Source: Winogradskyella helgolandensis
GTDB taxonomy: Bacteria > Bacteroidota > Bacteroidia > Flavobacteriales > Flavobacteriaceae
Direction of reading: 5' to 3'
Assembly (NCBI RefSeq): GCF_013404085.1
Contig: NZ_JABFHO010000001.1
Coordinates: forward strand, 1,995,001 to 2,059,000
DNA: 64,000 nt
Shown: one piece after another, positions 44,921 to 54,126 of the stretch
How the letters are laid out: every line of letters begins with the position of its first letter
How positions within the stretch are numbered: the first letter of the stretch is position 1
Position numbers and translations under genes: made by a program
The notes under the pieces: model-generated
Told to the model about the DNA's origin: nothing
What the model saw: only the letters and a program-made list of their open reading frames with translations
Databases searched by the model: none

Positions 44921-45379
44921 TCAACTTTGCTCTATTTGCCGTAAGCCTTCATATACAATGATGCCTACAGCATTGGCTAAATTGAGACTTCGTATAGATT
45001 CGCTATACAACGGAATTTTAAAAAGTTGTGATTTATGGCTTTCTATTAGTGGTTTAGGCAAGCCGACAGATTCTTTGCCAAAAACTAAAAACATGTCATC
45101 TTCAAATGTAATTTCCCAATGCGATTTTGTTCCATGACTAGATAAAAAGACCATTTTAGCATCTCTGTTTTTTGAGAAGAAGTCTTTGGTATTATCGTAG
45201 TAGATGACTTCTAGATGTTGCCAATAGTCGAGTCCTGCACGTTTTAAACGTTTGTCATCTATTTCAAATCCAAAAGGTTTTACTAAATGTAATGTGGATC
45301 CTGAAGCTAATGCTAACCGACCGATGTTACCAGTGTTATTTGGGATTTCGGGTTCTATGAGGACGATGTTAAGCGGCAT
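44921..45379 (-). CDS. trmL: tRNA (cytidine(34)-2'-O)-methyltransferase
   Basis: 152 residues, the size of the minimal SPOUT family TrmL. It methylates the ribose of the wobble nucleotide in tRNA-Leu isoacceptors. Motifs: NIVLIEPEIPNNTGNIGRLALA at the start, LVFGKESVGLPKPLIE and IRSLNLANAVGIIVYEGLR, which form the trefoil knot. Its start overlaps the stop of the small upstream gene by 11 bp. Confidence 0.95.
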   Translation of the reverse strand: MPLNIVLIEPEIPNNTGNIGRLALASGSTLHLVKPFGFEIDDKRLKRAGLDYWQHLEVIYYDNTKDFFSKNRDAKMVFLSSHGTKSHWEITFEDDMFLVFGKESVGLPKPLIESHKSQLFKIPLYSESIRSLNLANAVGIIVYEGLRQIEQS

Positions 45380-45593
45380 TCTTTCTGGTGATTTTTACAA
45401 TAATTAATCTTAGTAGTAACACAAAAGGAAATCCGTGAAATATCACATCAAACCAATCTTTTAGCGTCATGCCATTGGCTCCTCCTGCAATCCATCTTAT
45501 TTTGCCTAAAAGATGTGGTTCTGGAAAAAATGGAGCTAAGCCTAAGGTTAAACAAAGTAAGATGATAAGGCGCCAATCGTTGAGTAGTTTCAT
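45369..45593 (-). CDS. Small conserved membrane protein
   Basis: 74 residues with two hydrophobic helices (about 8-25 and 48-66) and a conserved-looking centre LLGKIRWIAGGANGMTLKDWFD. It overlaps trmL by 11 bp, suggesting co-transcription. Of the type annotated as hypothetical in Flavobacteriaceae; function unknown. Confidence 0.8.
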   Translation of the reverse strand: MKLLNDWRLIILLCLTLGLAPFFPEPHLLGKIRWIAGGANGMTLKDWFDVIFHGFPFVLLLRLIIVKITRKNAA

Positions 45594-45600
45594 GCTATAA

Positions 45601-45633
45601 AAAAAAGTCTATTCAAAGATATGAATAGACTTT
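45601..45633 (-). terminator. Rho-independent terminator of the 47-residue gene
   Basis: Perfect 12-bp arms AAAGTCTATTCA/TGAATAGACTTT with a 6-nt loop; on the minus strand the stem is followed by a run of eight T. It ends transcription from the 45654-45797 gene before the 45593 start. Confidence 0.85.
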
Positions 45634-45653
45634 ACAATTTTTAGTTATAATAA

Positions 45654-45797
45654 TTATTTTTTGATCTGTTGACTTTTTATTGTTGTCTTGTCAATGTCAA
45701 ACTCATTTGTTTTCTGATTTACATTACCCGTTGGATTGGTTGGGTTTGTTTGCTTCTTACTAATCTTAAATTTCTTTCTGTCTTTAATAATTCCCAT
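45654..45797 (-). CDS. Small basic hypothetical protein (47 aa)
   Basis: ATG at 45797, stop TAA at 45654-45656, 47 codons: MGIIKDRKKFKISKKQTNPT, then Asn/Thr/Gln-rich, ending KSQQIKK. It is very basic, with no helix or signal. Support: a clean start, an own strong terminator 21 bp after the stop, and no competing frame. Family unknown. Confidence 0.55.
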   Translation of the reverse strand: MGIIKDRKKFKISKKQTNPTNPTGNVNQKTNEFDIDKTTIKSQQIKK

Positions 45798-45894
45798 GAT
45801 ATATCATTTTTTAGATTCACCATAATATAAAAAACTTAGAAGCCCTAGTCTCACAATGCTTTCATAAAGTCTTGAAGGTAAATGTTAAACTATT

Positions 45895-46665
45895 TTAAGA
45901 CTTAGGACGAATTGATGTGATGAACGTATCAATATTGTCAATGCCACTTGTGGTTATATATTTAATAAAAGCACTACCAATAATAGCACCTTTTCCATAT
46001 TGGGTAGCTTGCGTAAATGTTTCATTATCTGAAATACCAAAACCTACAATTTGTGGGTTTTTTAGTTTCATGTCTGCGATGCGTTTAAAGTAATCTGTTT
46101 GTGTAGCTCCAAAACCAGAACTACTTCCTGTGACACTTGCCGAACTTACCATATAGATAAAGCCGTTAGAAACCGAATCGATATAACGAATGCGCTCCTC
46201 TGATGTTTGAGGTGTAATTAATAAGACATTAATTAAGCCATATTTTTCAAACGTAGCTTTGTATTCTGAATGGTAAACATCTACAGGTAAATCTGGAATG
46301 ATGAGTCCGTCAATACCAACCTCTAGGCATTTTTTACAGAAGGCTTCAACACCATACTGTAACATAGGATTAAAATAGCCCATAATGATTAAGGGAATGG
46401 AAACCGTTTTCCGAATATCTTTGAGTTGTTCAAATAGCAATTCGCTTGTCATTCCGTTTTTTAAAGCTTCAGTAGAACTAGCTTGTATGGTTGGGCCATC
46501 AGCTAAAGGGTCACTAAAAGGTAATCCGATTTCTATCATATCTACACCACTTTTTTCGAGGTTTTCAATAATAGTAACAGTATCGTTAATTTTTGGATAG
46601 CCTGCTGTGAAATATATAGACAGCAGTTTATTGTTTTGGTCTAGTTTTTGATTTATTCTGTTCAA
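45895..46665 (-). CDS. trpA: Tryptophan synthase alpha subunit
   Basis: 256 residues from TTG 46665 (M)NRINQKLDQNNKLLSIYFTAGYP, which is where homologues start; the frame extends to a TTG at 46725 and contains no ATG before the conserved region. TIM-barrel enzyme that splits indole-3-glycerol phosphate. Catalytic Glu and Asp are in MIEIGLPFSDPLADGP (about 47-62); GFIYMVSSASVTG and FGISDN are also intact. TrpB and the other trp genes are not next to it: the upstream gene is divergent, so trpA is isolated from a trp operon. Confidence 0.93.
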   Translation of the reverse strand: MNRINQKLDQNNKLLSIYFTAGYPKINDTVTIIENLEKSGVDMIEIGLPFSDPLADGPTIQASSTEALKNGMTSELLFEQLKDIRKTVSIPLIIMGYFNPMLQYGVEAFCKKCLEVGIDGLIIPDLPVDVYHSEYKATFEKYGLINVLLITPQTSEERIRYIDSVSNGFIYMVSSASVTGSSSGFGATQTDYFKRIADMKLKNPQIVGFGISDNETFTQATQYGKGAIIGSAFIKYITTSGIDNIDTFITSIRPKS

Positions 46666-46903
46666 AATATAGGTTTTGTTAGTCTGAAATGTTATCAGGG
46701 TAATTGATGCTAAATAAGCTGCCAATTTACAGAAAAACTGAGAGATAATAGGATTTCATAGCAACTTAATACTGAATTAAATCAATCGCCTTAGGACTAA
46801 AAAAGGCACTATTTATTTCTGAGTGCTTCACACGACTTACTATTTTTAATAACTCCGTGTATAATTATAAACAATTTCTATCGTTATAGATTTGGTATTG
46901 AAT

Positions 46904-46911
46904 TATATTTG
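46904..46911 (+). promoter_or_regulatory. Candidate -7 element TATATTTG for the large TPR gene
   Basis: Exact TAnnTTTG match, 36 bp upstream of ATG 46947; no good -33 TTTG at the right spacing. Confidence 0.4.
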
Positions 46912-46946
46912 CAACAACAAAAAATCATCAATAAAACACTTATCAA

Positions 46947-49900
46947 ATGATGTACTTCAAAAGACAGTTAATCATCGTTTTCCTTATAATTTCTTCAGTT
47001 GGTATGGCGCAAAAATCGGCCATCTATACGAATGATTTACAAGATTATCAAAAGGCATTAACGCTATATAATAATAACCAGTTTAAAGCTGCTCAGTCCT
47101 TGTTTGACGATGTAAAGTTAAATACAGACGATGCTACTATACAATCCGACTGTGCCTATTATATTGCCAATTGTGCTGTACGTTTAAATCAAAATAACGC
47201 AGATAATCTGATTACAGAATTTGTAGAAGACTATCCAACAAGCACTAAAAAGAATACCGCCTTTTTAGATGTAGCGGATTATTATTTTAACAACGGAAAA
47301 TACGCTTACGCACGCAAGTGGTACGATAGAGTAGATGAGCGTAATATGGCACAAGCTGAAAAGGAACGTTTCAACTTTAATTATGGTTACACTTTGTATT
47401 CTACTAAAGACGAAAAGAAAGCGACTAAATATTTAAATCGTGTTGTAAACTCGAAGGAATACGGTTCACAAGCAAAATATTACATTGGTTTTATGGCCTA
47501 TCAAGGTGATGATTATGATACCGCGAATGAATATTTTGATCAAGTTAGCGATAACGAAAAGTATAAAGAGAAGTTATCGTATTATCAAGCCGATTTAAAT
47601 TTCAAGTTAGGAAAATTTGAAAAAGCTATTGAACTAGCTGAAGCACAATTGCCAAAAAGTAATGCAGCTGAAAAATCTGAATTATCAAAAATTATTGGTG
47701 AAAGTTATTTTAATCTTGAAAAGTATGCTGAAGCTATTCCGTATTTAAAAGACTATAAAGGTAAGGACCGAAAATGGAGTAATACCGATTATTACCAATT
47801 AGGTTACGCACATTACAAACAAAATGATTTTGAAAGTGCCATTTCAGAATTCAATAAAATTATTGGAGGAGATAATCCTGTGGCACAGAATGCCTATTAT
47901 CATTTAGGTGAGAGTTATATTAATTTAGAAAAAAAACCAGAAGCATTAAACGCGTTTAGAAATGCGTCGCAAATGGACTATGATTTAAAAATTCAAGAAG
48001 ATGCTTGGTTGAATTACGCAAAGATTAGTTATGATATTGGAAATCCATACCAATCCGTTCCTCAAGTATTAACAGGGTATTTAAAGCAATATCCAAACAC
48101 GAATTATAAAGATGAAGTTGAAACCTTATTAATAGATTCATACATTACATCGAAGAATTATAAAGAAGCCTTAGAACTTTTAAAAGGTAAAAATAGTTTT
48201 GAAAATAAAGCGGCTTATCAAAAAGTAGCCTTTTTTAGAGCGGTTGAATTATATAATGAAAACAAGTATAACGACGCTTTAACGCTTTTTAATGGGTCAT
48301 TGAAAGAACCTAGAGATCCGATGTTTGTTGCTAAAGCCACGTTCTGGAAAGCAGAAACCGAATACAATTTAACCAATTACAACGATGCGTTAATTGGATT
48401 TAAACAGTTTGATGGGTTTAGTGAGTCTTCAAGTTTAACAGAAAACGAAAATCTAAACTACAACTTAGCATATACCTATTTTAAGTTGAAGGATTATACA
48501 AACGCCTCTAATTATTTTGAAAAATTTATAGCGCAGAAGCAGAATGATAGATTACGTCAAAATGATGCTTATTTGAGATTAGCTGATGGTTATTTTGTGT
48601 CTAGTAAATATAATGATGCTATTGCGGCTTATAAAAAGGCTATTCAAATTAATGAAATTGAAACGGACTATGCAGCATTTCAAGTGGCTATGAGTGAAGG
48701 TTATTTGGGAAAGGGTTCTGATAAAATTTCAGCATTAAATTCGTTTATAAACACGTATCCAAAATCAGCATTGCGAGATGACGCTATGTATGAGTTGGCA
48801 AATTCTTATGTAAAATCTAACGATACAGATAAAGCGATGCAAATGTATGATCGTTTAAATTCGGAATACAAAACAAGTGCATTTACTTCAAAAGCCTTAT
48901 TACGTCAAGGTTTAGTGTATTATAATGGAAATGATAATACACGTGCGTTAACAAAATTCAAAAAAGTAGCGACGGATTTTCCAGGTTCTGGTGAAGCAGT
49001 TCAAGCAGTTTCAACCGTTCGTTTAATTTATATAGATTTAGGAAAAGTTGATGAATATGCCACTTGGGTAAGAACTTTGGATTATGTTGAAATTTCTGAT
49101 GTAGAACTAGATAACACCACATATCTAGCGGCAGAAAAACCGTATTTAGATAATGAAACCGATAAAGCTATTCGTCAGTTTAATAATTATTTGACACAGT
49201 TTCCAAAAGGCATTCACAGTTTAAAAGCACATTTCTATGTAGCGCAATTGTATTACAAAAAGGATTTGTCTGATAATGCACAGCCACATTATAAAGCCGT
49301 TGCTGAGGCACCTAAATCTGAATATACAGAACAAGCCATAGTAAAACTGAGTGAGATTTATTTAAGTAAATCGGATTGGGAAAAGGCGGTTCCTATATTG
49401 CAACGATTAGAGACTGAAGCGGATTATCCACAGAATATCATCTATGCACAATCTAACTTAATGAATGCCTATTATCAAACGGATGATTATGTTGAAGCCG
49501 AACGCTATGCGGAAAAAGTATTGAGCAATTCTAATTTAGATAACAAAGTAAAAAGTGATGCTAAATTAATTATTGCACGTTCAGCGATAAAAACAGGAAA
49601 CGAGGACAAAGCAAAAACCGCTTATGCAGAGGTTGAAAAAATTGCTACAGGAAGTGTTGCTGCAGAAGCTCTTTTTTACAATGGTTATTTTAAAAATAAA
49701 GCAGGAGAGTACGAAGCGTCAAATACAACCATTCAAAGATTAGCTAAAGATTACGGAAGCTATAAATTGTTTAGTGCAAAAGGGTTGGTGGTAATGGCTA
49801 AGAATTTTTATGCTTTAGGCGATGCTTTTCAAGCGACTTATATTTTAGAAAGTGTGATAAGCAACTTCCCAGATTTTACAGAGGTTGTTAATGAGGCAAA

Positions 49901-49970
49901 AGTAGAATTAAACAAAATAAAAGCCGAAGAGGCTAAAACAAATTCATCTGTTGAAACGGATGACAACTAA
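46947..49970 (+). CDS. Large TPR protein, exported
   Basis: 1007 residues. Signal peptide (cut near GMAQ|KSA) then TPR repeats over nearly the entire length (dozens of NALALFxxx-YNDAIAAYKKAI-type helices, with TolA/YbgF-like spacing such as FPGSGEAVQAVSTV). Probably a periplasmic scaffold. Two genes later is an outer-membrane barrel (50607), and this pairing of a giant TPR protein with a barrel is frequent in flavobacteria; partner and function unknown. ATG 46950 is an alternative start one codon on. Confidence 0.9.
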   Translation: MMYFKRQLIIVFLIISSVGMAQKSAIYTNDLQDYQKALTLYNNNQFKAAQSLFDDVKLNTDDATIQSDCAYYIANCAVRLNQNNADNLITEFVEDYPTSTKKNTAFLDVADYYFNNGKYAYARKWYDRVDERNMAQAEKERFNFNYGYTLYSTKDEKKATKYLNRVVNSKEYGSQAKYYIGFMAYQGDDYDTANEYFDQVSDNEKYKEKLSYYQADLNFKLGKFEKAIELAEAQLPKSNAAEKSELSKIIGESYFNLEKYAEAIPYLKDYKGKDRKWSNTDYYQLGYAHYKQNDFESAISEFNKIIGGDNPVAQNAYYHLGESYINLEKKPEALNAFRNASQMDYDLKIQEDAWLNYAKISYDIGNPYQSVPQVLTGYLKQYPNTNYKDEVETLLIDSYITSKNYKEALELLKGKNSFENKAAYQKVAFFRAVELYNENKYNDALTLFNGSLKEPRDPMFVAKATFWKAETEYNLTNYNDALIGFKQFDGFSESSSLTENENLNYNLAYTYFKLKDYTNASNYFEKFIAQKQNDRLRQNDAYLRLADGYFVSSKYNDAIAAYKKAIQINEIETDYAAFQVAMSEGYLGKGSDKISALNSFINTYPKSALRDDAMYELANSYVKSNDTDKAMQMYDRLNSEYKTSAFTSKALLRQGLVYYNGNDNTRALTKFKKVATDFPGSGEAVQAVSTVRLIYIDLGKVDEYATWVRTLDYVEISDVELDNTTYLAAEKPYLDNETDKAIRQFNNYLTQFPKGIHSLKAHFYVAQLYYKKDLSDNAQPHYKAVAEAPKSEYTEQAIVKLSEIYLSKSDWEKAVPILQRLETEADYPQNIIYAQSNLMNAYYQTDDYVEAERYAEKVLSNSNLDNKVKSDAKLIIARSAIKTGNEDKAKTAYAEVEKIATGSVAAEALFYNGYFKNKAGEYEASNTTIQRLAKDYGSYKLFSAKGLVVMAKNFYALGDAFQATYILESVISNFPDFTEVVNEAKVELNKIKAEEAKTNSSVETDDN

Positions 49971-50025
49971 ATTCCTGCGAAGGCAGAAATGGCTTAGTCG
50001 AAATTCGAAAAACTAATCACAAGCA

Positions 50026-50571
50026 ATGATAAAATTTAAAAGTTTCATAATATATATATCATTTTTACTATTGACGATTCTAGTCATTTCATGTGGAGAT
50101 GATGACAATAATCAAGGAGAAGAAGATGTGTTCTCGGGTTGTTGTTCTGGATTAACTGCATTTGGTGAAGATGTAGACAATTTAGATCAATCTCAAGGTG
50201 ACATAATAGCTGATAATATTTTTACGCCAAATGGAGACGGAATCAATGATTATTTTCAAATAGAAAATATAGAATTATATAATAATCATGAAGTTACTAT
50301 TTATTCTATTGATGATGAGGTTGTGTTTCAAAGTACTGATTATGGTTCAGGTTTTAATAATTTTTTTCCTGTTCAAACTCAGGGGTATTTTGGAGTAGAT
50401 GGATTAGCCGATGGAACTTATAAATACAAAATTGTTGTAGAAAATGAACAAATATTCAAAAGATCAGGTTTCTTTTGTTTATTCACTAATAATCCATCTA
50501 TTGAACAAAATTTCGCAGAATGTGATCCCTTACAGCCAGGGGAATTCGATCAGATATTAACTGGTTTATAG
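50026..50571 (+). CDS. Lipoprotein with an internal CHU_C-like (gliding-associated) motif
   Basis: 181 residues. Lipoprotein signal with LVISC (Cys about 23) followed by GDDDNNQGEED, an acidic run like the surface-export signal of flavobacterial lipoproteins. Residues about 66-130 read IFTPNGDGINDYFQIENI ... YNNHEVTIYS ... and GLADGTYKYKIVVENEQIFKRSGFFCLF, which is the pattern of a T9SS type B C-terminal domain, but about 25 more residues with extra Cys follow. So it looks like a CHU_C domain tethered as a lipoprotein rather than used as a sorting tail. Confidence 0.78.
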   Translation: MIKFKSFIIYISFLLLTILVISCGDDDNNQGEEDVFSGCCSGLTAFGEDVDNLDQSQGDIIADNIFTPNGDGINDYFQIENIELYNNHEVTIYSIDDEVVFQSTDYGSGFNNFFPVQTQGYFGVDGLADGTYKYKIVVENEQIFKRSGFFCLFTNNPSIEQNFAECDPLQPGEFDQILTGL

Positions 50572-50606
50572 AGTTAGATAGTTTCAATCAAATCAAAATA
50601 ATACAC

Positions 50607-52331
50607 ATGAAAATTAAACATATAATCTTAGCAATTTTCACTTTAAGTTTAACTTTTAGTCATGCTCAAGAAACAGATACTATAGCAGACCAAACGGTTA
50701 ACGTTATAAAACCATATACTCCAACAATTTCGGATGCTTTTAAAATTAAGGATCATCCAAAATTGAATGATTCAAATGCGGTAAAGAAAAAGGAAATTAA
50801 GTATAACATTTTTTCAATTCCAGTAGCCTCAACCTTTACACCTGCTAAAGGTAAGGCGGCAACTGTAGATAGAGCCAAAGCTATAAAATTATATGATAAT
50901 TATGCTTCAGTAGGTTTTGGGTCTTACACCACTATATTGGGTGAGGTTTATCTCAATCATGAGTTAAGTAGAGATGAAAATGTGGGAGGCTATTTTAGTC
51001 ATCATTCATCACAAGGTGGTATAGATGATTTGGTGTTAGATGATAATTTTTCTAAAACGAAGTTGAATGCCTACTATAAAAAAAGTGATAGAGATTTTAC
51101 ATGGCAAGTAGATGGTGGATTTAATTTGCAAACCTACAATTGGTATGGTGTCTCTCAAGATTATTATTTGGAAAATGATCTAGATGATCTTGATGCTGGC
51201 CAGACCTATAATGACTTTTACGTTGGTGGTAAAATTGATTTTGAAGATGCTATTGTTAAAGATGCAAGTCTTCGATTTAGACGTTTTGGAGATATTAATG
51301 ATTCTGGAGAAAATAGATTAGTTGCTAAAACTAGTTTTGATTTTCCTATTCAAGATGAAATTATTAATGCAGAACTTTCAGTCGATTATATTGGTGGCAC
51401 TTTTGATAGAAATTTAGCGAATACAGCTGAAATTAATTATGGAAATGTGTCATTAGGATTTGCACCGTCTTACCAAATGACTCAAGATGATTTAACCTTA
51501 GATTTAGGTGTGAAATTAGTCTATCTTAATGATACAGAGTTTAGTGAGAGTAAGTTTTATATATATCCAAATATTGAAGCATCTTACCGTTTAGTTGATG
51601 AATTATTAATTGCTTTTGGTGGACTCAAAGGAGATTTAATCCAGAATTCTTATTATGATTTCGTAAATGAAAATCCATTTGTGTCTCCGTCTTTATTCAT
51701 TACACCCACCGATCAGCAGTATACAACGTTTGTTGGTGTAAAAGGGAAACTGACAAATAGTATCGGTTACAATTTAAAAGCGAACTATGCCTCAGAAAAG
51801 AATAAAGCCTTGTTTAAATCAAATCCGGCTTCAAATGATCCATTAAGGGAATATCAGTATGGAAATTCGTTCAGCGTAGCCTATGATGATGTGACCACCT
51901 TTTCAGTAGCAGGTGAGTTGAATGTAGACTTTAATAGAAATTTTACTTTAGGTTTAAAAGGAGAGTTTTTTGCGTATAATACAGATAACCAATCTGAAGC
52001 ATGGAACCTACCAGATCTAAAAGCCTCATTATTCTTAGATTATCAAATTTCTGAACAATGGTTCGCTGGATCAAGCTTGTTCTTTGTAGGTGAACGTAAG
52101 GATCAGAGACTGTTTGTAGATGAACTAAACGCATTGAATAATACAGTTACAACAGTCTCTTTAGATAGTTATTTTGATATCAATGCCCATGTCGGTTATA
52201 AAATAAACGATCAGTTGTCTGTTTTTGGTAAAGCCAATAACATCGCAAGTCAAAATTACGAACGTTGGTTAAATTTCCCAGTGCAAGGTATACAAGTGCT
52301 TGCTGGAGCCACTTATCAGTTTGATTTTTAA
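50607..52331 (+). CDS. TonB-dependent-receptor-like outer-membrane beta-barrel
   Basis: 574 residues. Signal peptide (cut near SHAQ|ETD), a short N-terminal segment with TVNVIKPYTPTISDAFKIKD, then about 16-22 amphipathic strands ending in the aromatic terminal strand GATYQFDF, typical of outer-membrane barrels. No plug domain is visible, so it is not a complete TonB receptor. It follows the giant TPR protein and the CHU_C-like lipoprotein on the same strand, probably one unit. Confidence 0.85.
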   Translation: MKIKHIILAIFTLSLTFSHAQETDTIADQTVNVIKPYTPTISDAFKIKDHPKLNDSNAVKKKEIKYNIFSIPVASTFTPAKGKAATVDRAKAIKLYDNYASVGFGSYTTILGEVYLNHELSRDENVGGYFSHHSSQGGIDDLVLDDNFSKTKLNAYYKKSDRDFTWQVDGGFNLQTYNWYGVSQDYYLENDLDDLDAGQTYNDFYVGGKIDFEDAIVKDASLRFRRFGDINDSGENRLVAKTSFDFPIQDEIINAELSVDYIGGTFDRNLANTAEINYGNVSLGFAPSYQMTQDDLTLDLGVKLVYLNDTEFSESKFYIYPNIEASYRLVDELLIAFGGLKGDLIQNSYYDFVNENPFVSPSLFITPTDQQYTTFVGVKGKLTNSIGYNLKANYASEKNKALFKSNPASNDPLREYQYGNSFSVAYDDVTTFSVAGELNVDFNRNFTLGLKGEFFAYNTDNQSEAWNLPDLKASLFLDYQISEQWFAGSSLFFVGERKDQRLFVDELNALNNTVTTVSLDSYFDINAHVGYKINDQLSVFGKANNIASQNYERWLNFPVQGIQVLAGATYQFDF

Positions 52332-52337
52332 ACAGAA

Positions 52338-52366
52338 AGATCATTGCGAACAGCGTGAAGTAATCT
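52338..52366. repeat. REP-like half repeat (CATTGCGAnCnnnGTGAAGTAATCT)
   Basis: Resembles the widespread Bacteroidota intergenic repeat with a CATTGCGA...GAAGCAATCT core. Only one arm is seen here. Confidence 0.4.
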
Positions 52367-52390
52367 GTTAATTTTATTGTTGTAATTTAT

Positions 52391-52417
52391 AAGCGTTCCA
52401 ATTTGGAGCGCTTTTCT
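52391..52417 (+). terminator. Terminator after the barrel gene
   Basis: AAGCGTTCCA pairs with TGGAGCGCTT (one T-G pair) around ATT, followed by TTCTT. Confidence 0.7.
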
Positions 52418-52447
52418 TATTTTTACATATCACTAAACCAGCAACAA

Positions 52448-54112
52448 ATGAAATCTCAGCATTATAATCATTCATTTACTAACGTTATTAAAAGAAGTAA
52501 AAAGGTAATCTTGTTAGCCGCTATTTGTGCTATCTTTTCGTGTGAAAAAGATAAACAACAAGTAGATTTAATCGTCACTAATGCAAATATCTATACGGTT
52601 GATGATGCTTTTAGTAAAGCAGAGTCATTTGCTGTTAGAGATGGAAAAATCATAGCCGTTGGTACCACCTCCGAAATAGAGAAGACGTACAAAGCCAACG
52701 ATACACTAAATGCAGATGGTAAAACCATTGTTCCGGGATTTATAGATGCACATTGCCACTTTTTAGGATTAGGTTTTAACCAGCAAGTCGCCAATTTGGT
52801 TGGTTCTAAAAGTTTTGAGGAAATGATGAAACGCGTGTTGAATTTTCAAAATAAGCACAACAATGATTTTGTTTTAGGAAGAGGTTGGGATCAAAACGAC
52901 TGGGAAGACAAACAGTTTCCGAATAAAAATTTGTTAGATAAATTATACCCAAACACTCCAGTGGCTTTAACGCGTATTGATGGCCATGCCTTATTGGTCA
53001 ATCAAGCAGCACTAGACTTAGGAGGTGTAACTGTGGATAGTAAAATTGAAGGAGGTGAAGTTGTGATTGAAAATGGTAAACTTACAGGAATTCTCATAGA
53101 TAATGCTGAATATTTAGTGATGGAACATTGGCCAAGACCGACTAGAGCAGATATGACGAATGCCTTGTTAGAAGCACAAAAATTATGTTTCGATCTTGGT
53201 TTAACAACGGTTGATGATGCGGGATTAACTAAAGAAGCGATTGAAATTATTGATAGTCTTCAAAACACAGGTGATTTAAAAATGCGTATTTACGCGATGG
53301 TATCTGCGTCTGAAGATAATTTAGATTATTTTTTAGATCAAGGGATTACTAAGACTGACCGACTAAACGTGCGTTCTTTTAAATTTTATGCCGATGGAGC
53401 TTTAGGATCTCGAGGAGCCATGCTTAGAGAACCGTATTCTGATAAACCAGGCCATTTAGGCTTGTTAGTGACAGATTTAGAAACATTAAGTCAGTCCGCG
53501 GAGCGTATTGCAAATTCCGAATTTCAAATGAATACACATGCGATTGGAGACTCAGCAAATCATGCCGTATTGCAAACTTATAATAAAGTTTTAGCGGGAA
53601 AAGAAGACCGACGTTGGCGTGTAGAACATGCACAGATTGTATCACCTGAGGATTTTGAGTTGTATAAAAATGTAATGCCATCCATTCAGCCAACCCATGC
53701 GACGAGTGATATGTATTGGGCAGAAGATAGAGTAGGAGCAGAACGTATAAAAGGAGCTTATGCCTATAAGCAATTGTTGGAAGCTTACGGAAAAGTCGCT
53801 TTAGGAACTGATTTTCCTGTGGAGCAAGTAAGTCCGTTTTTAACATTTTATGCTGCTGTTGCCAGACAAGATTTAGAACAGTATCCTGAAGGTGGTTTTC
53901 AGATTGAAAATGGACTAACTAGAGAAGAAACCTTAAAAGGTATGACGATTTGGGCAGCCTATTCTAATTTTGAAGAGGATGAAAAAGGAAGTATTGAAGT
54001 TGGGAAGTTTGCAGATTTTATTGTCTTGGATAAAGATATTATGACGGTGAATGCTAAGCAGATTCCTAATATTAAGGTGTTGACGACTGTGGTTGGTGGT
54101 GAGGTGCAGTAA
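52448..54112 (+). CDS. Amidohydrolase family lipoprotein (YtcJ-like)
   Basis: 554 residues from ATG 52448 (an in-frame ATG at 52403 lies inside the terminator stem region and is less likely). N-terminal lipoprotein-type signal with FSCEKD (Cys about 32). Metal-binding motif PGFIDAHCHFLG, further SFKFYADGALGSRGA, NTHAIGD and ALGTDFPVE, and the closing FADFIVLDKDIM of the YtcJ amidohydrolase 3 family. Hydrolyses an amide-containing substrate in the periplasm; substrate unknown. Confidence 0.92.
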   Translation: MKSQHYNHSFTNVIKRSKKVILLAAICAIFSCEKDKQQVDLIVTNANIYTVDDAFSKAESFAVRDGKIIAVGTTSEIEKTYKANDTLNADGKTIVPGFIDAHCHFLGLGFNQQVANLVGSKSFEEMMKRVLNFQNKHNNDFVLGRGWDQNDWEDKQFPNKNLLDKLYPNTPVALTRIDGHALLVNQAALDLGGVTVDSKIEGGEVVIENGKLTGILIDNAEYLVMEHWPRPTRADMTNALLEAQKLCFDLGLTTVDDAGLTKEAIEIIDSLQNTGDLKMRIYAMVSASEDNLDYFLDQGITKTDRLNVRSFKFYADGALGSRGAMLREPYSDKPGHLGLLVTDLETLSQSAERIANSEFQMNTHAIGDSANHAVLQTYNKVLAGKEDRRWRVEHAQIVSPEDFELYKNVMPSIQPTHATSDMYWAEDRVGAERIKGAYAYKQLLEAYGKVALGTDFPVEQVSPFLTFYAAVARQDLEQYPEGGFQIENGLTREETLKGMTIWAAYSNFEEDEKGSIEVGKFADFIVLDKDIMTVNAKQIPNIKVLTTVVGGEVQ

Positions 54113-54126
54113 TTATATGTTGTTGC

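Noticed and set aside
53424..53846. 140-codon antisense frame in the amidohydrolase gene
   Set aside because: Lies inside a convincing coding region; composition (Leu/Tyr/His-rich) is that of an antisense shadow.
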